A stretch of DNA of 64,000 nt from Enterobacteriaceae bacterium (GCA_902363335.1 CABIZV010000005.1:248001-312000), one strand, 5' to 3'. Shown: positions 44,032-53,589, numbered from the stretch's first letter. The notes: generated from the letters alone by a model not told the origin. Numbers and translations are program-made.

Positions 44032-44996
44032 TGCGCAGCGCGCAGGTTTACCGCTGGCAGATCCCGATGGACGCGGGTGTGGTTCTGCGTGAACGGCGGC
44101 TGAAAACCCGCGACGGGTTATTCGTCTACCTGCGTGATGGCGAACGTGACGGGTGGGGAGAAATCTCCCCCCTGCCGGGATTCAGCCTGGAAACGCTGGA
44201 CGATGCTCAATCGGCGCTGCTTGCCTGGGCGACGGCCTGGCGGCAGGGTGAAGATTTACCCTTGCCCGAAATTCCCTCTGTGGCCTTCGGGGTAAGCTGT
44301 GCGCTGGCGGAGCTGAACGATACGCTGCCGCTGGCCGCTGACTATCGCGCGGCGCCTTTGTGTACCGGTGACCCGGATGAACTGGTCGTTAAGCTGGCTG
44401 AAATGTCCGGCGAGAAAGTGGCTAAGGTTAAGGTCGGGCTGTATGAAGCGGTACGCGACGGCATGGTGGTCAACCTGCTGCTGGAAGCGATCCCTGATTT
44501 GACCTTACGTCTGGACGCCAACCGCGCCTGGACGCCGCTGAAAGCCCAGCAGTTCGCCAGATACGTCAACCCGGATTACCGCTCGCGCATCGCTTTTCTT
44601 GAAGAACCGTGCAAAACCCGTGACGACTCGCGCGCTTTCGCGCGTGAAACCGGAATAGCCATCGCCTGGGATGAAAGCCTGCGCGAAGCCGATTTCCGTT
44701 TCGAAGCCGAGCCCGGACTGCGTGCGGTGGTGATTAAGCCGACGTTAACCGGTAGCCTGGCGCGGGTTCAGGAGCAGGTGGCTGCTGCGCATGCGCTCGG
44801 GCTGACGGCGGTGATTAGCTCCTCGCTGGAGTCTAGTCTCGGTCTAACCCAACTGGCGCGCGTTGCCGCCTGGCTGACGCCGCATACGCTCCCCGGCCTG
44901 GATACGCTGAATTTGATGCAGACGCAGCTTATTCGCTGCTGGCCTGAGAGCGCGTTGCCGTGCGGGGCGATTGAGGATATGGAGCCGCTGCTGTGA
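44031..44996 (+). CDS. menC: o-Succinylbenzoate synthase MenC
   Basis: A 321-residue enolase-superfamily dehydratase. Catalytic Lys lies in KVAKVKVGLYEA and VVIKPTLTGSL, and the metal ligands are in LRLDANRAW, IAFLEEPCK and IAWDESLRE. It converts SHCHC to o-succinylbenzoate. One residue longer than E. coli MenC. Its stop overlaps the GTG ATG start pair of menE. Confidence 0.95.
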   Translation: MRSAQVYRWQIPMDAGVVLRERRLKTRDGLFVYLRDGERDGWGEISPLPGFSLETLDDAQSALLAWATAWRQGEDLPLPEIPSVAFGVSCALAELNDTLPLAADYRAAPLCTGDPDELVVKLAEMSGEKVAKVKVGLYEAVRDGMVVNLLLEAIPDLTLRLDANRAWTPLKAQQFARYVNPDYRSRIAFLEEPCKTRDDSRAFARETGIAIAWDESLREADFRFEAEPGLRAVVIKPTLTGSLARVQEQVAAAHALGLTAVISSSLESSLGLTQLARVAAWLTPHTLPGLDTLNLMQTQLIRCWPESALPCGAIEDMEPLL

Positions 44997-46354
44997 TGTT
45001 CGCGACATGGCCCTGGCGGCACTGGTGTTCACAGCGTGCTGACGCCCCGGCATTACGTCTGGACGACGAAACGCTAAGCTGGTCGACGCTCTGCCAGCGT
45101 ATCGACCAGCTTGCCGCCGGTTTTCAGGCGCAGGGCGTTAAGGTGGGCGACGGCGTGGCGCTTTGCGCGCGCAATCAACCGGATGCGGTGCTGGCCTGGC
45201 TTGCGCTGCTTCAGTGCGGCGCGCGTATTTTACCGCTTAATCCTCGTCTGCCAGACTCGTTGGTTGGCGAACTGCTGCCGGGGCTCACCTTGCGGCACTT
45301 GCTGAATCTCGAAAGCGATGCGCATTACGGCCTTGCGCCGCTGCGCTGCTTCGCCACCTCCGGCTATATCGACGTTGATTGGCAGGCGCCGCGTTTTGCC
45401 TCCATGACCCTCACCTCTGGTTCAACCGGGTTGCCGAAAGCCGCAGTACATTCCTGTCAGGCGCATCTGGCAAGCGCTGAAGGCGTACTGAGCCTGATGC
45501 CATTTGCTCAAAACGACTGCTGGTTGCTGTCGTTACCGCTGTTTCATGTCTCCGGGCAGGGCATTTTCTGGCGCTGGCTGCTGGCGGGTGGGCAGATGGC
45601 GATAAGCGAAAAGCCGCTCTCGCAGGCGTTAACCGGCTGCTCTCATGCGTCACTGGTGCCGACACAGCTGTGGCGTTTGCTCAACGATAATCAGCCGTTA
45701 ACGCTAAAATCGGTGCTGCTTGGCGGCGCGGCCATTCCTGCGTCACTGACCGAACAGGCGGCGCGTCAGGGTATTCACACTTTCTGCGGCTACGGTCTTA
45801 CCGAGTTTGCATCCACCGTTTGCGCGCGCGAAGCGAACGGCGGTGATGATGTTGGTACGCCGCTGCCGGGGCGCGAGCTGCGTCTGGTCGACGGTGAAAT
45901 CTGGCTGCGGGCAACCAGTATGGCGGCGGGTTACTGGCGTAATGGCGAGCTAATGCCACTGGTAAATGATGAAGGGTGGTTTGCGACCCGCGATCGCGGA
46001 GAGATACATAACGGCAACCTGCGGGTCATTGGTCGTCTCGACAATCTCTTTTTCAGCGGCGGTGAAGGCATTCAGCCGGAGGAAGTCGAACGGGTGATTG
46101 CCCGGCATCCGGCGGTCACACAGGTCTTTATTGTGCCGGTGGATGACATTGAGTTCGGTCAGCGCCCGGTGGCGGTTGTCGATATCGAGTCGCCGCTGAG
46201 TTTTTCTGAACTGGCCGCGTGGGCGAAGGATAAACTGGCCGGCTTCCAGCAGCCTTGCCGTTGGTTATTACTGCCTGAAGAAATGAAAGGGACGGGGATT
46301 AAGGTTTCTCGCCATCAGCTTGCGTTGTGGGTTCAAGCTCAGTCGGCGGTATGA
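44993..46354 (+). CDS. menE: o-Succinylbenzoate-CoA ligase MenE
   Basis: A 453-residue adenylate-forming ligase. The phosphate loop is TLTSGSTGLPKAAVH, the A5 motif GYGLTEFAST, the A7 region WFATRDRGEIH and the A8 hinge VIGRLDNLFFSGGEGIQPEEVE. The C-terminal catalytic Lys lies in KGTGIKVSR. The frame opens with GTG 44993, then ATG 44996; the GTG aligns with the E. coli N-terminus, so both starts are possible. It is the last men gene; a hairpin follows about 100 bases later. Confidence 0.95.
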   Translation: MMFATWPWRHWCSQRADAPALRLDDETLSWSTLCQRIDQLAAGFQAQGVKVGDGVALCARNQPDAVLAWLALLQCGARILPLNPRLPDSLVGELLPGLTLRHLLNLESDAHYGLAPLRCFATSGYIDVDWQAPRFASMTLTSGSTGLPKAAVHSCQAHLASAEGVLSLMPFAQNDCWLLSLPLFHVSGQGIFWRWLLAGGQMAISEKPLSQALTGCSHASLVPTQLWRLLNDNQPLTLKSVLLGGAAIPASLTEQAARQGIHTFCGYGLTEFASTVCAREANGGDDVGTPLPGRELRLVDGEIWLRATSMAAGYWRNGELMPLVNDEGWFATRDRGEIHNGNLRVIGRLDNLFFSGGEGIQPEEVERVIARHPAVTQVFIVPVDDIEFGQRPVAVVDIESPLSFSELAAWAKDKLAGFQQPCRWLLLPEEMKGTGIKVSRHQLALWVQAQSAV

Positions 46355-46457
46355 ATAATTTCTCTTCTGAATCCCATAAATATTAATTATCATTCTTGTG
46401 AATGGATTGGTCTTAATTCGTTACAATCCGAAGGATTATTAGCCGTTTAGCACATTG

Positions 46458-46492
46458 AATCCGCTGAATATCGCAGTACAATTCAGCGGATT
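46458..46492 (+). terminator. 12-bp hairpin between menE and yfaZ
   Basis: AATCCGCTGAAT (46458-46469) and ATTCAGCGGATT (46481-46492) pair perfectly across an 11-base loop. TTTAGGGTGTTTTTT follows, so it may terminate the men operon, but it also sits in the yfaZ leader and could be regulatory. Confidence 0.6.
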
Positions 46493-46530
46493 ATTTAGGG
46501 TGTTTTTTGCATTTGCGTGAAAGGATTAAA

Positions 46531-47073
46531 ATGAAAAAGAGCGTGTTATTTGGCCTCGCGGGGTTAATGTTTGTCTCGGCGTCAGCGAGTGCAATCAGTT
46601 TTAACGGTCAGGCGGGTAAAGAGTATACCAACCTCGGCTTTGGCATGGGCACCGAAACGTCGGGCCTCGCGTTAAGCGGTAACTGGACGCACAATGACGA
46701 CGATGGCGACGTTGCGGGTCTGGGCCTCGGGCTGAATATTCCGCTTGGCCCATTCCTGGCAACCGTTGGCGGTAAAGGCATTTATACCGATCCTAAGGAC
46801 GGCGACTCCGGCTATGCGGCAGCCGTTGGCGGCGGCCTGCAGTGGAAAATTGGTGATAGCCTGCGCCTGTTCGGCGAGTACTATTACTCTCCAGACTCAC
46901 TTTCCAGCGGCATTGACAGCTATACTGAAGCGAACGCTGGGGCGCGTTACACCCTGATGCGTCCTATCAGCATTGAAGCGGGCTATCGTTATCTGAACCT
47001 TGCGGGTAAAGACGGTAACCGTGACAACGCGGTGGCTGACGGCCCGTATGTTGGCGTGAGCGCGGCGTTCTAA
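46531..47073 (+). CDS. yfaZ: YfaZ family outer membrane protein
   Basis: A 180-residue precursor. A signal peptide (MKKSVLFGLAGLMFVSASASA, cleaved near residue 21; a 21-residue span named here by its two halves MKKSVLFGLAG and LMFVSASASA) precedes a Gly-rich beta-strand protein. Alternating segments such as NLGFGMGTETSGLALSGNW, RLFGEYYYSPD and EAGYRYLNLAG, with a C-terminal Phe (GVSAAF), indicate a small outer-membrane beta-barrel. The start ATG 46531 follows AAGGA; the open frame from 46507 is not needed. Function is unknown. It is monocistronic, with hairpins on both sides. Confidence 0.92.
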   Translation: MKKSVLFGLAGLMFVSASASAISFNGQAGKEYTNLGFGMGTETSGLALSGNWTHNDDDGDVAGLGLGLNIPLGPFLATVGGKGIYTDPKDGDSGYAAAVGGGLQWKIGDSLRLFGEYYYSPDSLSSGIDSYTEANAGARYTLMRPISIEAGYRYLNLAGKDGNRDNAVADGPYVGVSAAF

Positions 47074-47085
47074 TCATTGCCTTTC

Positions 47086-47106
47086 GGCGCGGCAGCTCGC
47101 CGCGCC
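47086..47106 (+). terminator. GC-rich hairpin after yfaZ
   Basis: GGCGCGGC (47086-47093) pairs with GCCGCGCC (47099-47106) with a 5-base loop; the T tract is poor (TGTTGTT). Confidence 0.55.
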
Positions 47107-47221
47107 TGTTGTTCATCTCCGCGATTTTTCCTCCTTTTAATGCCATCCCCGCTAAGTAGCCAGGTTCTTAATTGCTCACCATACGCTATAGTAAACCGTT
47201 CTCTTTTTACTGGAGTAAGTG

Positions 47222-48418
47222 ATGATAACGGTTGAGATGCTGTCCACGGGCGACGAAGTCTTATCGGGGCAGATTGTCGATACGAACGCGGCCTGGCTTG
47301 CAGACTTTTGTTTTCAGCAGGGTATTCCGCTCACGCGACGTAACACCGTGGGGGATAATCTTGATGATTTGGTGGCTATCCTTCGCGAACGCAGCACCCA
47401 GGCGGATATTTTAATCGTCAACGGCGGCCTTGGGCCGACCAGCGATGATTTAAGCGCGCTGGCCGCCGCAACGGCCAAAGGCGAATCGCTGATTTTGCAT
47501 GAAGAGTGGCTGGCCAGCATGGAGCGCTTTTTTACCGAGCGCGGCCGCGTAATGGCGCCGAGCAACCGCAAACAGGCGGAAATCCCCGCCAGCGCGGAGC
47601 TGATTGATAATCCCGTCGGCACCGCCTGCGGTTTTGCGGTGAAACTTAACCGTTGCCTGATGTTCTTCACCCCCGGCGTGCCGTCCGAATTTAAGGTGAT
47701 GGTAGAAAAAGAGATTCTGCCGCGTATTCGCCAGCGCTATCCGGTGGGGGAACCGCCAATCTGTCTGCGTCTGACCACCTTTGGCCGCTCCGAGAGCGAC
47801 CTCGCCCAGAGCCTTCAGCATCTCGATTTACCGCCAGGCGTGACCATGGGCTATCGCTCCTCTATGCCTATCATCGAGCTCAAGCTGACCGGGCCTGCGG
47901 AACACCGTGAAGCGATGCTGGCGCTGTGGCCGGAAGTGCAGAAGGTGGCGGGTGAAAGTCTGATTTTTGAAGGCACCGAAGGTTTGCCCGCGCAGATTGC
48001 GCGCGTGCTGAAAGAAAAACAGTTGAGTCTGACCTTGAGCGAACAGTTCACCAGTGGGCTTCTGGCGTTACAGCTTTCGCGTGCCGCAGCGCCGCTGCTG
48101 GCCAGTGAAGTGGTGCCCGCGCAGGACGAAACGCTGGCGCAAACCGCGCGCTGGGCGGCGGAGCGTCGGGAGAATCACTTTGCCGGATTAGCGCTGGCCG
48201 TAAGCGGGCTTGAGTCCGAACACATCAACATCGCGCTCTCAACGCCTGACCAGACTTACGCGTTGCAGCTGAAGTTCAGCAACACGCGCCACGGCCTGGT
48301 AGTGCGCCAGGAAGTGTGTGCGATGATGGCGTTGAATATGCTGCGTCGCTGGCTGCACGGTCGCCCGGTTGCCAGCGATCATGGCTGGATTAACGTCGTG
48401 GATTCGCTGACGCTGTAA
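47222..48418 (+). CDS. yfaY: CinA-like protein YfaY
   Basis: A 398-residue CinA-family protein close to E. coli YfaY (400). The N-terminal MoaB/MogA-like (COG1058) domain has STGDEVLSGQIVDTNAAWL and NGGLGPTSDDLSALAAA. The C-terminal half resembles PncC nicotinamide-nucleotide deamidase but, as in E. coli YfaY, lacks the usual catalytic Ser/Lys segments, so deamidase activity is doubtful. The start is ATG 47222, six bases after GGAG and aligned with the E. coli start; a GTG directly before it is in frame. It may retain ADP-ribose pyrophosphatase activity. A REP element follows. Confidence 0.93.
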   Translation: MITVEMLSTGDEVLSGQIVDTNAAWLADFCFQQGIPLTRRNTVGDNLDDLVAILRERSTQADILIVNGGLGPTSDDLSALAAATAKGESLILHEEWLASMERFFTERGRVMAPSNRKQAEIPASAELIDNPVGTACGFAVKLNRCLMFFTPGVPSEFKVMVEKEILPRIRQRYPVGEPPICLRLTTFGRSESDLAQSLQHLDLPPGVTMGYRSSMPIIELKLTGPAEHREAMLALWPEVQKVAGESLIFEGTEGLPAQIARVLKEKQLSLTLSEQFTSGLLALQLSRAAAPLLASEVVPAQDETLAQTARWAAERRENHFAGLALAVSGLESEHINIALSTPDQTYALQLKFSNTRHGLVVRQEVCAMMALNMLRRWLHGRPVASDHGWINVVDSLTL

Positions 48419-48425
48419 GCCTTTA

Positions 48426-48463
48426 TGCCGGATGGCGGCGCGCGCGCCTTATCCGGCCTACAT
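48426..48463. repeat. REP element between yfaY and glpC
   Basis: ATGCCGGATGGCGGCG at one end and CTTATCCGGCCTACAT at the other form a single REP palindrome between convergent genes. Confidence 0.85.
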
Positions 48464-48480
48464 ATCGTGATATCAATGTG

Positions 48481-49689
48481 TTAAGTCGGATTTTGTTGGC
48501 CTGATAAGCTGCGTGCTAATAAGGAGATCGGATGTTCACAGCGCTTGCTCGTGGACATCTCTATCTGCCATTTGCAGGTTTCGCAATCGGTAATCACCAG
48601 GTCTGCGCCGCTTGCTTCAATCTGCGCAAAAAGCGGGGCGCCGATCGCCTGCGATGTGGGATAGTTTTCGCTTTTAAAGCCGTAAGTACCGGCAATCCCG
48701 CAGCAGTTCGACTCCAGCACCTGCAGCTCCAGACCGGGTATTTTGCGCAATAATTCTAGCGTATACAGCGACCACCCCATTTTCTCCATATGACACGGTG
48801 TGTGATAAACCACTTTTAACGGCAGTGGGTTTAACGCAAGTTCTGCCCCGGCATCCAGCTTGCGCCACAGCCAGCGGGTGGCGAGTTCAATGCTGTCACG
48901 CAGGTAATGGTTATCTACCTCAAGCAAATGCGGATATTCATCACGTAGCGTAAAAGTGCAGGTAGAGGAGGTTGCCAGCACTGGAATTCCTTTTTGCAAA
49001 ATAGCCTCACGCAGCGAAGACACATTGCTTTGCGCCTGACGCCGCGCTTTGTCAAAGAAGCCGTTAGCGATAAGCGGCACGCCGCAGCACTTCTCTTTAC
49101 TCAACAATTGCACGCCAACGCCCAGCGCATTCATCACGCTAATCAGATCCAGCCCGAGCTGTGGATGGTTGTAGTTCACGTAACAGCCGTGGAAAAACGC
49201 CACCTGTTCGGCAAACTGCGCCTGATGCGCGGCTATACGTTGATAGCGGCGGCGGAAAGTCCCCCACGAATATTTCGGCAGGCTCCGGCGATGGTCGATT
49301 TTCAGCGCGGCGTCCAGCAGCTGGCGGACGGGTTTTAAACCGGTGGCGGTATTGACGATAGGGGCAAACGGCGTGGAAAGCGTACCCATTAAATCGGTAT
49401 GGCTCAGAATGGCGTCACGCAGCCCCGGTTTTGCCTGGCCGTAATCGGCGCGGGCGCGCTGGATGATATCGCCAATTTTCACGTCAGACGGGCAGGCCAC
49501 TTCGCAGCGCTTGCAGTTAATGCAGTATTTCAGCGCGTCATCGTACAGCCCGCTGTCCTTACGCCTGAGCCGCTCACCGTCCGGCCCGGCCTGTTTTGGC
49601 CCCGGATAACGAGGATTGACGCGGCTAACCGGGCAGACGGTGGTGCAAACGGTGCACTTGATGCAATTTTCAAAGCTTTGCTGGCTCAT
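48481..49689 (-). CDS. glpC: Anaerobic glycerol-3-phosphate dehydrogenase subunit C
   Basis: A 402-residue membrane-anchoring iron-sulfur subunit of GlpABC, passing electrons from glycerol-3-phosphate to menaquinone. Two [4Fe-4S] motifs are seen: Cys9, 12, 15, 19 (CIKCTVCTTVCP) and Cys56, 59, 62, 66 (CINCKRCEVACP). Two CCG domains follow, with EKCCGVPL and ESNCCGIAGTYGF. The start ATG 49689 overlaps the end of glpB by four bases; a longer frame to 49764 lies inside glpB. Six residues longer than the E. coli subunit. Confidence 0.95.
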   Translation of the reverse strand: MSQQSFENCIKCTVCTTVCPVSRVNPRYPGPKQAGPDGERLRRKDSGLYDDALKYCINCKRCEVACPSDVKIGDIIQRARADYGQAKPGLRDAILSHTDLMGTLSTPFAPIVNTATGLKPVRQLLDAALKIDHRRSLPKYSWGTFRRRYQRIAAHQAQFAEQVAFFHGCYVNYNHPQLGLDLISVMNALGVGVQLLSKEKCCGVPLIANGFFDKARRQAQSNVSSLREAILQKGIPVLATSSTCTFTLRDEYPHLLEVDNHYLRDSIELATRWLWRKLDAGAELALNPLPLKVVYHTPCHMEKMGWSLYTLELLRKIPGLELQVLESNCCGIAGTYGFKSENYPTSQAIGAPLFAQIEASGADLVITDCETCKWQIEMSTSKRCEHPISLLARSLSGQQNPT

Positions 49690-50945
49690 GCCTGGCCTCC
49701 CGTTAACTGGATTATTTGCTCTGCGGCATACAGCGCGGTTGCAGCGCAAACGCCCCCGCCACACCCTTCGGCAATCGGATCGTAGCCGCCAAGCACCGAG
49801 CCGATGGCAAACAAATTGCGCAGCGTTTCGCCGTGTAGCGTGGGGTGCAGATGGCTATCGACGCTGACCCCCGAACGCTGCCACGGCTGCGAGGCAAAGA
49901 AGTCTTCGTGATACCAGCGGGCGCGCGGTGAAGGGGAGAGAATATCCAGTCCGAGAATCGATTCACGGATGCTTTCACGCCCGGCGGTCAGGCCGTTACT
50001 AAAGAAGCTGCCGCTGGCAAGCACGGCAAAGCGCGGACGCAGCGGGATATCGCCGTGATTGCGCGTCCAGATTTCGCGCACGTCACCTTGACTCTGGCTG
50101 ATACCAACCACTTTATCGCCATTCATCCAGATACCGCCTTGCGCGATAAACTGCCGCTGTAGCGCGGAGTGTAGCCGCATTCCCGGCACAGAAGGCGGCA
50201 GTGTCGGTAACAGGTACAGCGGGCAGGGCAGGCGTTCGTTTAACCAGGCAAGCAGGGCGTTGTCGCGCAGACCAAAGCAGGCGGGCATCATCAGAGCATC
50301 ATAGCCCCCGCACAATGGTAGCAGCGCCTGGTACAGCGGCTGCCATAACGCGCGTTCATCGAGGACTCTGGCAATATTGACCGCGCGAAATTCGGTGGCG
50401 TTGTCGCGCAGCACGTCCAGCTCCGGCAGGTCAATTTCGGCGGTATCGACGATGAGTCCTTGTTTCTGCAGCTCCCCGGCGGCGAGATGCGGCTGAAAGT
50501 CGAGAAAACCACCGATCCCCACCACGCGGATCCGCGCTTCACCCAGCGGAGCGACCGGGACTTCCGTCGGGCTTAACCAGGCAGCGCGCAGCGTGCCCAG
50601 CGGCGTGACGCGCTGATGCGGCTGCGCAATGTCGCCTTGCATCGGGATAGCGCACTCGGCCAGCAGCTCCTGCGTCTGGCTGGCATAGTGCAGAACGCGG
50701 GATGCGCCGATTCGCGCGTAAGGATGATCGGGCGATTGTGCACACAATGTCGCCAGCCCCTGCGCATGGTCATTTACCGGTTGCCCATCAGGTAAGTTAC
50801 TCAGCAGATCCAGCGAGCCGGACGAGAAGTGCAGCGCGCTCTGACCCTGGCTCACGATAGCGCAGCGCAGCCCCGCTTTTTGCAGCCGTATCCCGCACAG
50901 CAAGCCTGCCAGCCCGCCGCCTACGATAACGCTATCAAATTTCAT
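49686..50945 (-). CDS. glpB: Anaerobic glycerol-3-phosphate dehydrogenase subunit B
   Basis: A 419-residue flavoprotein subunit. The N-terminal dinucleotide fold is VIVGGGLAGLLCGIRLQKAG (7-26), and a C-terminal FAD segment reads LFAIGSVLGGYDPIAEGCGGG. It associates with GlpA as the soluble catalytic dimer. Coupled on both sides by short overlaps (11 bases with glpA, 4 with glpC). Confidence 0.95.
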   Translation of the reverse strand: MKFDSVIVGGGLAGLLCGIRLQKAGLRCAIVSQGQSALHFSSGSLDLLSNLPDGQPVNDHAQGLATLCAQSPDHPYARIGASRVLHYASQTQELLAECAIPMQGDIAQPHQRVTPLGTLRAAWLSPTEVPVAPLGEARIRVVGIGGFLDFQPHLAAGELQKQGLIVDTAEIDLPELDVLRDNATEFRAVNIARVLDERALWQPLYQALLPLCGGYDALMMPACFGLRDNALLAWLNERLPCPLYLLPTLPPSVPGMRLHSALQRQFIAQGGIWMNGDKVVGISQSQGDVREIWTRNHGDIPLRPRFAVLASGSFFSNGLTAGRESIRESILGLDILSPSPRARWYHEDFFASQPWQRSGVSVDSHLHPTLHGETLRNLFAIGSVLGGYDPIAEGCGGGVCAATALYAAEQIIQLTGGQA

Positions 50946-52563
50946 CTTCAGGCTCCTTGTGTAAACCGCACAGTCCTTGATACACCCAGCGCGTCAGTTC
51001 GCTTTCGCGTAGCGCATCGCCCCAGGCGATAGGCTGCACGCCTTTCCAGCGCTCGTTGAGAAAATCAGAAAGCTGCGCCAGCGTCTGCGTGGAGGTGGTC
51101 ACGTTAAAGCGTTGCAGCAAGCCGCTGGCCCGACAGGCGCACAGCTCGCCCTGGCAGGTTCCCATCCCCACGCGGGTACGGCGACGTAAATCCAGCAGGT
51201 TGTTCACCGCCAGATTGTCCACGGCATACTGGACTTCACCTGCGGTAACGGCTTCGCATTCGCAGACCACGCTACGGTGTAGGCGGCTGTTGCCTAACCA
51301 CGCCGGCGTGCGGTCGCCGTGACGATAGACGGCCGAACCACGTAGCGTCGTGGGCAGGGAAATCATGCGCTGAAGGGTTTTCTCGGTAGATTCCTGCGAG
51401 CCGGGAAGCGGCGTGTCGGCGGTGATGCAGGGGCGCGTGTGGTTGAGCTTACGGCAGATGGCATCGGTCGCCCATTCGGCCATCAGGCGGTAGGTCATTA
51501 GCTTGCCGCCGGTAATGGTGATAAAACCCTCCAGACCGTCACGCTCGGCGTGGTCGAGCAGGACGATTCCGCGGCTGACGCTGCGTCCGCTCGGATCGTT
51601 ATCGCTGGCAACCAGCGGACGCACGCCGCAGTAGGCGCGCAAAATGCGGGTGTTCGCCATGCGCGGTGCCAGTTTTTCACCCTCGCGCAGCAGGATATCG
51701 ACTTCATCAGGGGTAACCCGGCAGCGGTCAATATCGCCATAATCGATGTGCGTCGAGGTGGTGCCAATCAGAGAAATGGTATCGCCGGGCACCAGAATAT
51801 CCGCATCGGCCGGTGGACGGCAGCGGTTGATCACGTGCTGGTTAATCCGGTTTTCGAAGATTAGCAGCGAGCCTTTTGCCGGGAACATGCGAATGCTAAG
51901 GTCGGCATATTCGGCAATGCGCTGCCCCCAGATCCCGGCGGCATTCACCACCACGGGAGCATACAGTTGCTGCGTTTCGCGGCTGGCGTGGTGATATAAG
52001 GTGACGCCATGTACCCGCTCGCCCTGACGGATAAGGCCGGTAACTTCATGGCCGGTGAGAATGGTGGCACCGTGCTCGCGGGCATCAAGCATGTTGGCGG
52101 CGGTCAGGCGGAAGGGGTCAACGGTGCCATCGGGCACCAGCACGGCGCTGATCAGCGCGGGGTTCACCGAGGGCTCAATGTGGCGTGCAAAGGTTGGGTC
52201 AATCACTTCGGTGAAGATACCGGCGGCGCGGCAGGCCTCAACGAAGGTTTTCTGGTAGCCGATATCATCTTCCGGCAGGCTAATAAACAGCCCATCGACG
52301 GGTTCAATGCAGTGGTGAGCAATGCGCTTGAGGATTTGGTTTTCGCTGATACATTCGCGGGCGGATTCGCCGTCGGTTACCGCATAGCGTGCGCCGCTGT
52401 GCAGTAGCCCGTGGTTGCGTCCGGTGGCACCGGTGGCGATGTCAAAACGCTCAACCAGTACCACTTTCAGGCCACGTAGCGCACAGTCGCGAGCAATCCC
52501 GGCTCCGGTGGCACCGCCGCCGATGATAATGGCGTCATATTCATGTACAGGGGCGCGGTTCAT
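50935..52563 (-). CDS. glpA: Anaerobic glycerol-3-phosphate dehydrogenase subunit A
   Basis: A 542-residue FAD-dependent catalytic subunit that oxidises sn-glycerol-3-phosphate to dihydroxyacetone phosphate during anaerobic growth. The FAD fold DAIIIGGGATGAGIARDCAL is at residues 10-29, RNHGLLHSGARYAV lies near 49, and the C-terminal BFD-like [2Fe-2S] region has CECEAVTAGEV and GMGTCQGELCACR. It is the promoter-proximal gene of glpABC. Unlike E. coli, glpT and glpQ are not divergently placed upstream; a LysR/MFS pair sits there instead. Confidence 0.96.
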   Translation of the reverse strand: MNRAPVHEYDAIIIGGGATGAGIARDCALRGLKVVLVERFDIATGATGRNHGLLHSGARYAVTDGESARECISENQILKRIAHHCIEPVDGLFISLPEDDIGYQKTFVEACRAAGIFTEVIDPTFARHIEPSVNPALISAVLVPDGTVDPFRLTAANMLDAREHGATILTGHEVTGLIRQGERVHGVTLYHHASRETQQLYAPVVVNAAGIWGQRIAEYADLSIRMFPAKGSLLIFENRINQHVINRCRPPADADILVPGDTISLIGTTSTHIDYGDIDRCRVTPDEVDILLREGEKLAPRMANTRILRAYCGVRPLVASDNDPSGRSVSRGIVLLDHAERDGLEGFITITGGKLMTYRLMAEWATDAICRKLNHTRPCITADTPLPGSQESTEKTLQRMISLPTTLRGSAVYRHGDRTPAWLGNSRLHRSVVCECEAVTAGEVQYAVDNLAVNNLLDLRRRTRVGMGTCQGELCACRASGLLQRFNVTTSTQTLAQLSDFLNERWKGVQPIAWGDALRESELTRWVYQGLCGLHKEPEDEI

Positions 52564-52616
52564 TTTGGTGTCCTTAATGTTCGCTTTGCTAACAGTAAGT
52601 CACATTTATGGCTTGA

Positions 52617-52657
52617 ATTGTTTGATATCGAACATAAACGAGCATTAATCGAAAATT
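52617..52657. promoter_or_regulatory. GlpR operator region upstream of glpA
   Basis: ATCGAACATA (52627-52636) is a perfect GlpR half-site (WWCGAMCATW), preceded by ATTGTTTGAT (52617-52626), which fits the inverted half at 8 of 10 positions, making one 20-bp operator. AACGAGCATT (52637-52646) and ATCGAAAATT (52648-52657) are further 9-of-10 half-sites. The cluster starts about 55 bases upstream of glpA, where GlpR repression relieved by glycerol-3-phosphate is expected. Confidence 0.7.
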
Positions 52658-52689
52658 CGATAGCGTGTTTTGTGTGGCGTGTCGACTTT

Positions 52690-53568
52690 TCAGATGTGGC
52701 CCGCCTCGACCAGCTGGTGCAGGCAATTTTGCAGAAGCTGCAACGGACTTCCGGCCACCGGCGGTTCGCTGGCGATAAGTGAAATCTGACGATAAAACGC
52801 GGGCTCCAGTGGCACAGAACACAGCGGTTGCTCGAGGGTTTTCAGCGTTAATTCCGGCAGCAGGGCGATGCCTAAGCCCTGGCGAATAAAGCTCATGGCG
52901 GTGCTCGGGTGGTTAAACTCATACTTTATTTTGGGTGTCACGTTCATACCGGCAAATAGGGCCATAATGCTCATTTCGTAGCGCCCTTTGCTGATGATAA
53001 GCGGCTCGCCAATCAGCGCATTCAGCGGGATCTGCCGTTGTCTGGCAAAGGGGTGATTATCCGGCACCACGACGCTAAAGCGGTCTTTATAAATGGGCGT
53101 CGAAAACATCCCTTCAGCGGGCATATGAACAAATCCGGCATCGATAAGATTTTCGCGGATAGCCGTAATAATCTCCGCGCTGTTGGCTTCCAGCGGCACA
53201 ATCTTAATACTGGCATGATGTTGCTCGAAATAACGCACGACCTGCGGCAAGACGCTGGCGCAAATACTCGGAAAACAGCCAATTCGTAATAGACGTAGCG
53301 GGGACTTTTTCTCCTGCTCGGCAATCTCTTTTACCGCGTTAACCTCGCCCATGAGTCGACGAAGATGGACAATAATACGCTCCCCGGCGGGCGTGAGTTT
53401 GATAGCCTTTCGCCGCTCACGAGTCATGATGGCCACGCCCAGCTCCTCTTCCAGCCCGGCAATGGCCTGGCTTACCGCCGATTGAGTCATGTATAGGCGC
53501 TTGCCGGCTTCAGTAAATCCGCCACAGTCCAGGACCGTTAAAAGGGCATTGATTTGAGTTAGTGTCAT
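52690..53568 (-). CDS. LysR-family transcriptional regulator
   Basis: A 292-residue LysR-type regulator. The N-terminal winged helix (about 1-60) contains GGFTEAGKRLYMTQSAVSQAI; the effector-binding domain spans about 90-290. I do not recognise a named orthologue. It is divergent from an MFS transporter with a 186-base AT-rich gap, the classic arrangement in which the regulator controls the transporter. It ends close to the glpA operator region, so its transcript runs toward glpA on the same strand with a gap of about 125 bases. Confidence 0.88.
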   Translation of the reverse strand: MTLTQINALLTVLDCGGFTEAGKRLYMTQSAVSQAIAGLEEELGVAIMTRERRKAIKLTPAGERIIVHLRRLMGEVNAVKEIAEQEKKSPLRLLRIGCFPSICASVLPQVVRYFEQHHASIKIVPLEANSAEIITAIRENLIDAGFVHMPAEGMFSTPIYKDRFSVVVPDNHPFARQRQIPLNALIGEPLIISKGRYEMSIMALFAGMNVTPKIKYEFNHPSTAMSFIRQGLGIALLPELTLKTLEQPLCSVPLEPAFYRQISLIASEPPVAGSPLQLLQNCLHQLVEAGHI

Positions 53569-53589
53569 TAGTAATCTCTAATTAAATAT

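Noticed and set aside
52589..52604. CRP site upstream of glpA
   Set aside because: Only the TCACA half (52600-52604) is present; the partner half reads CTAAC, too far from TGTGA to call.
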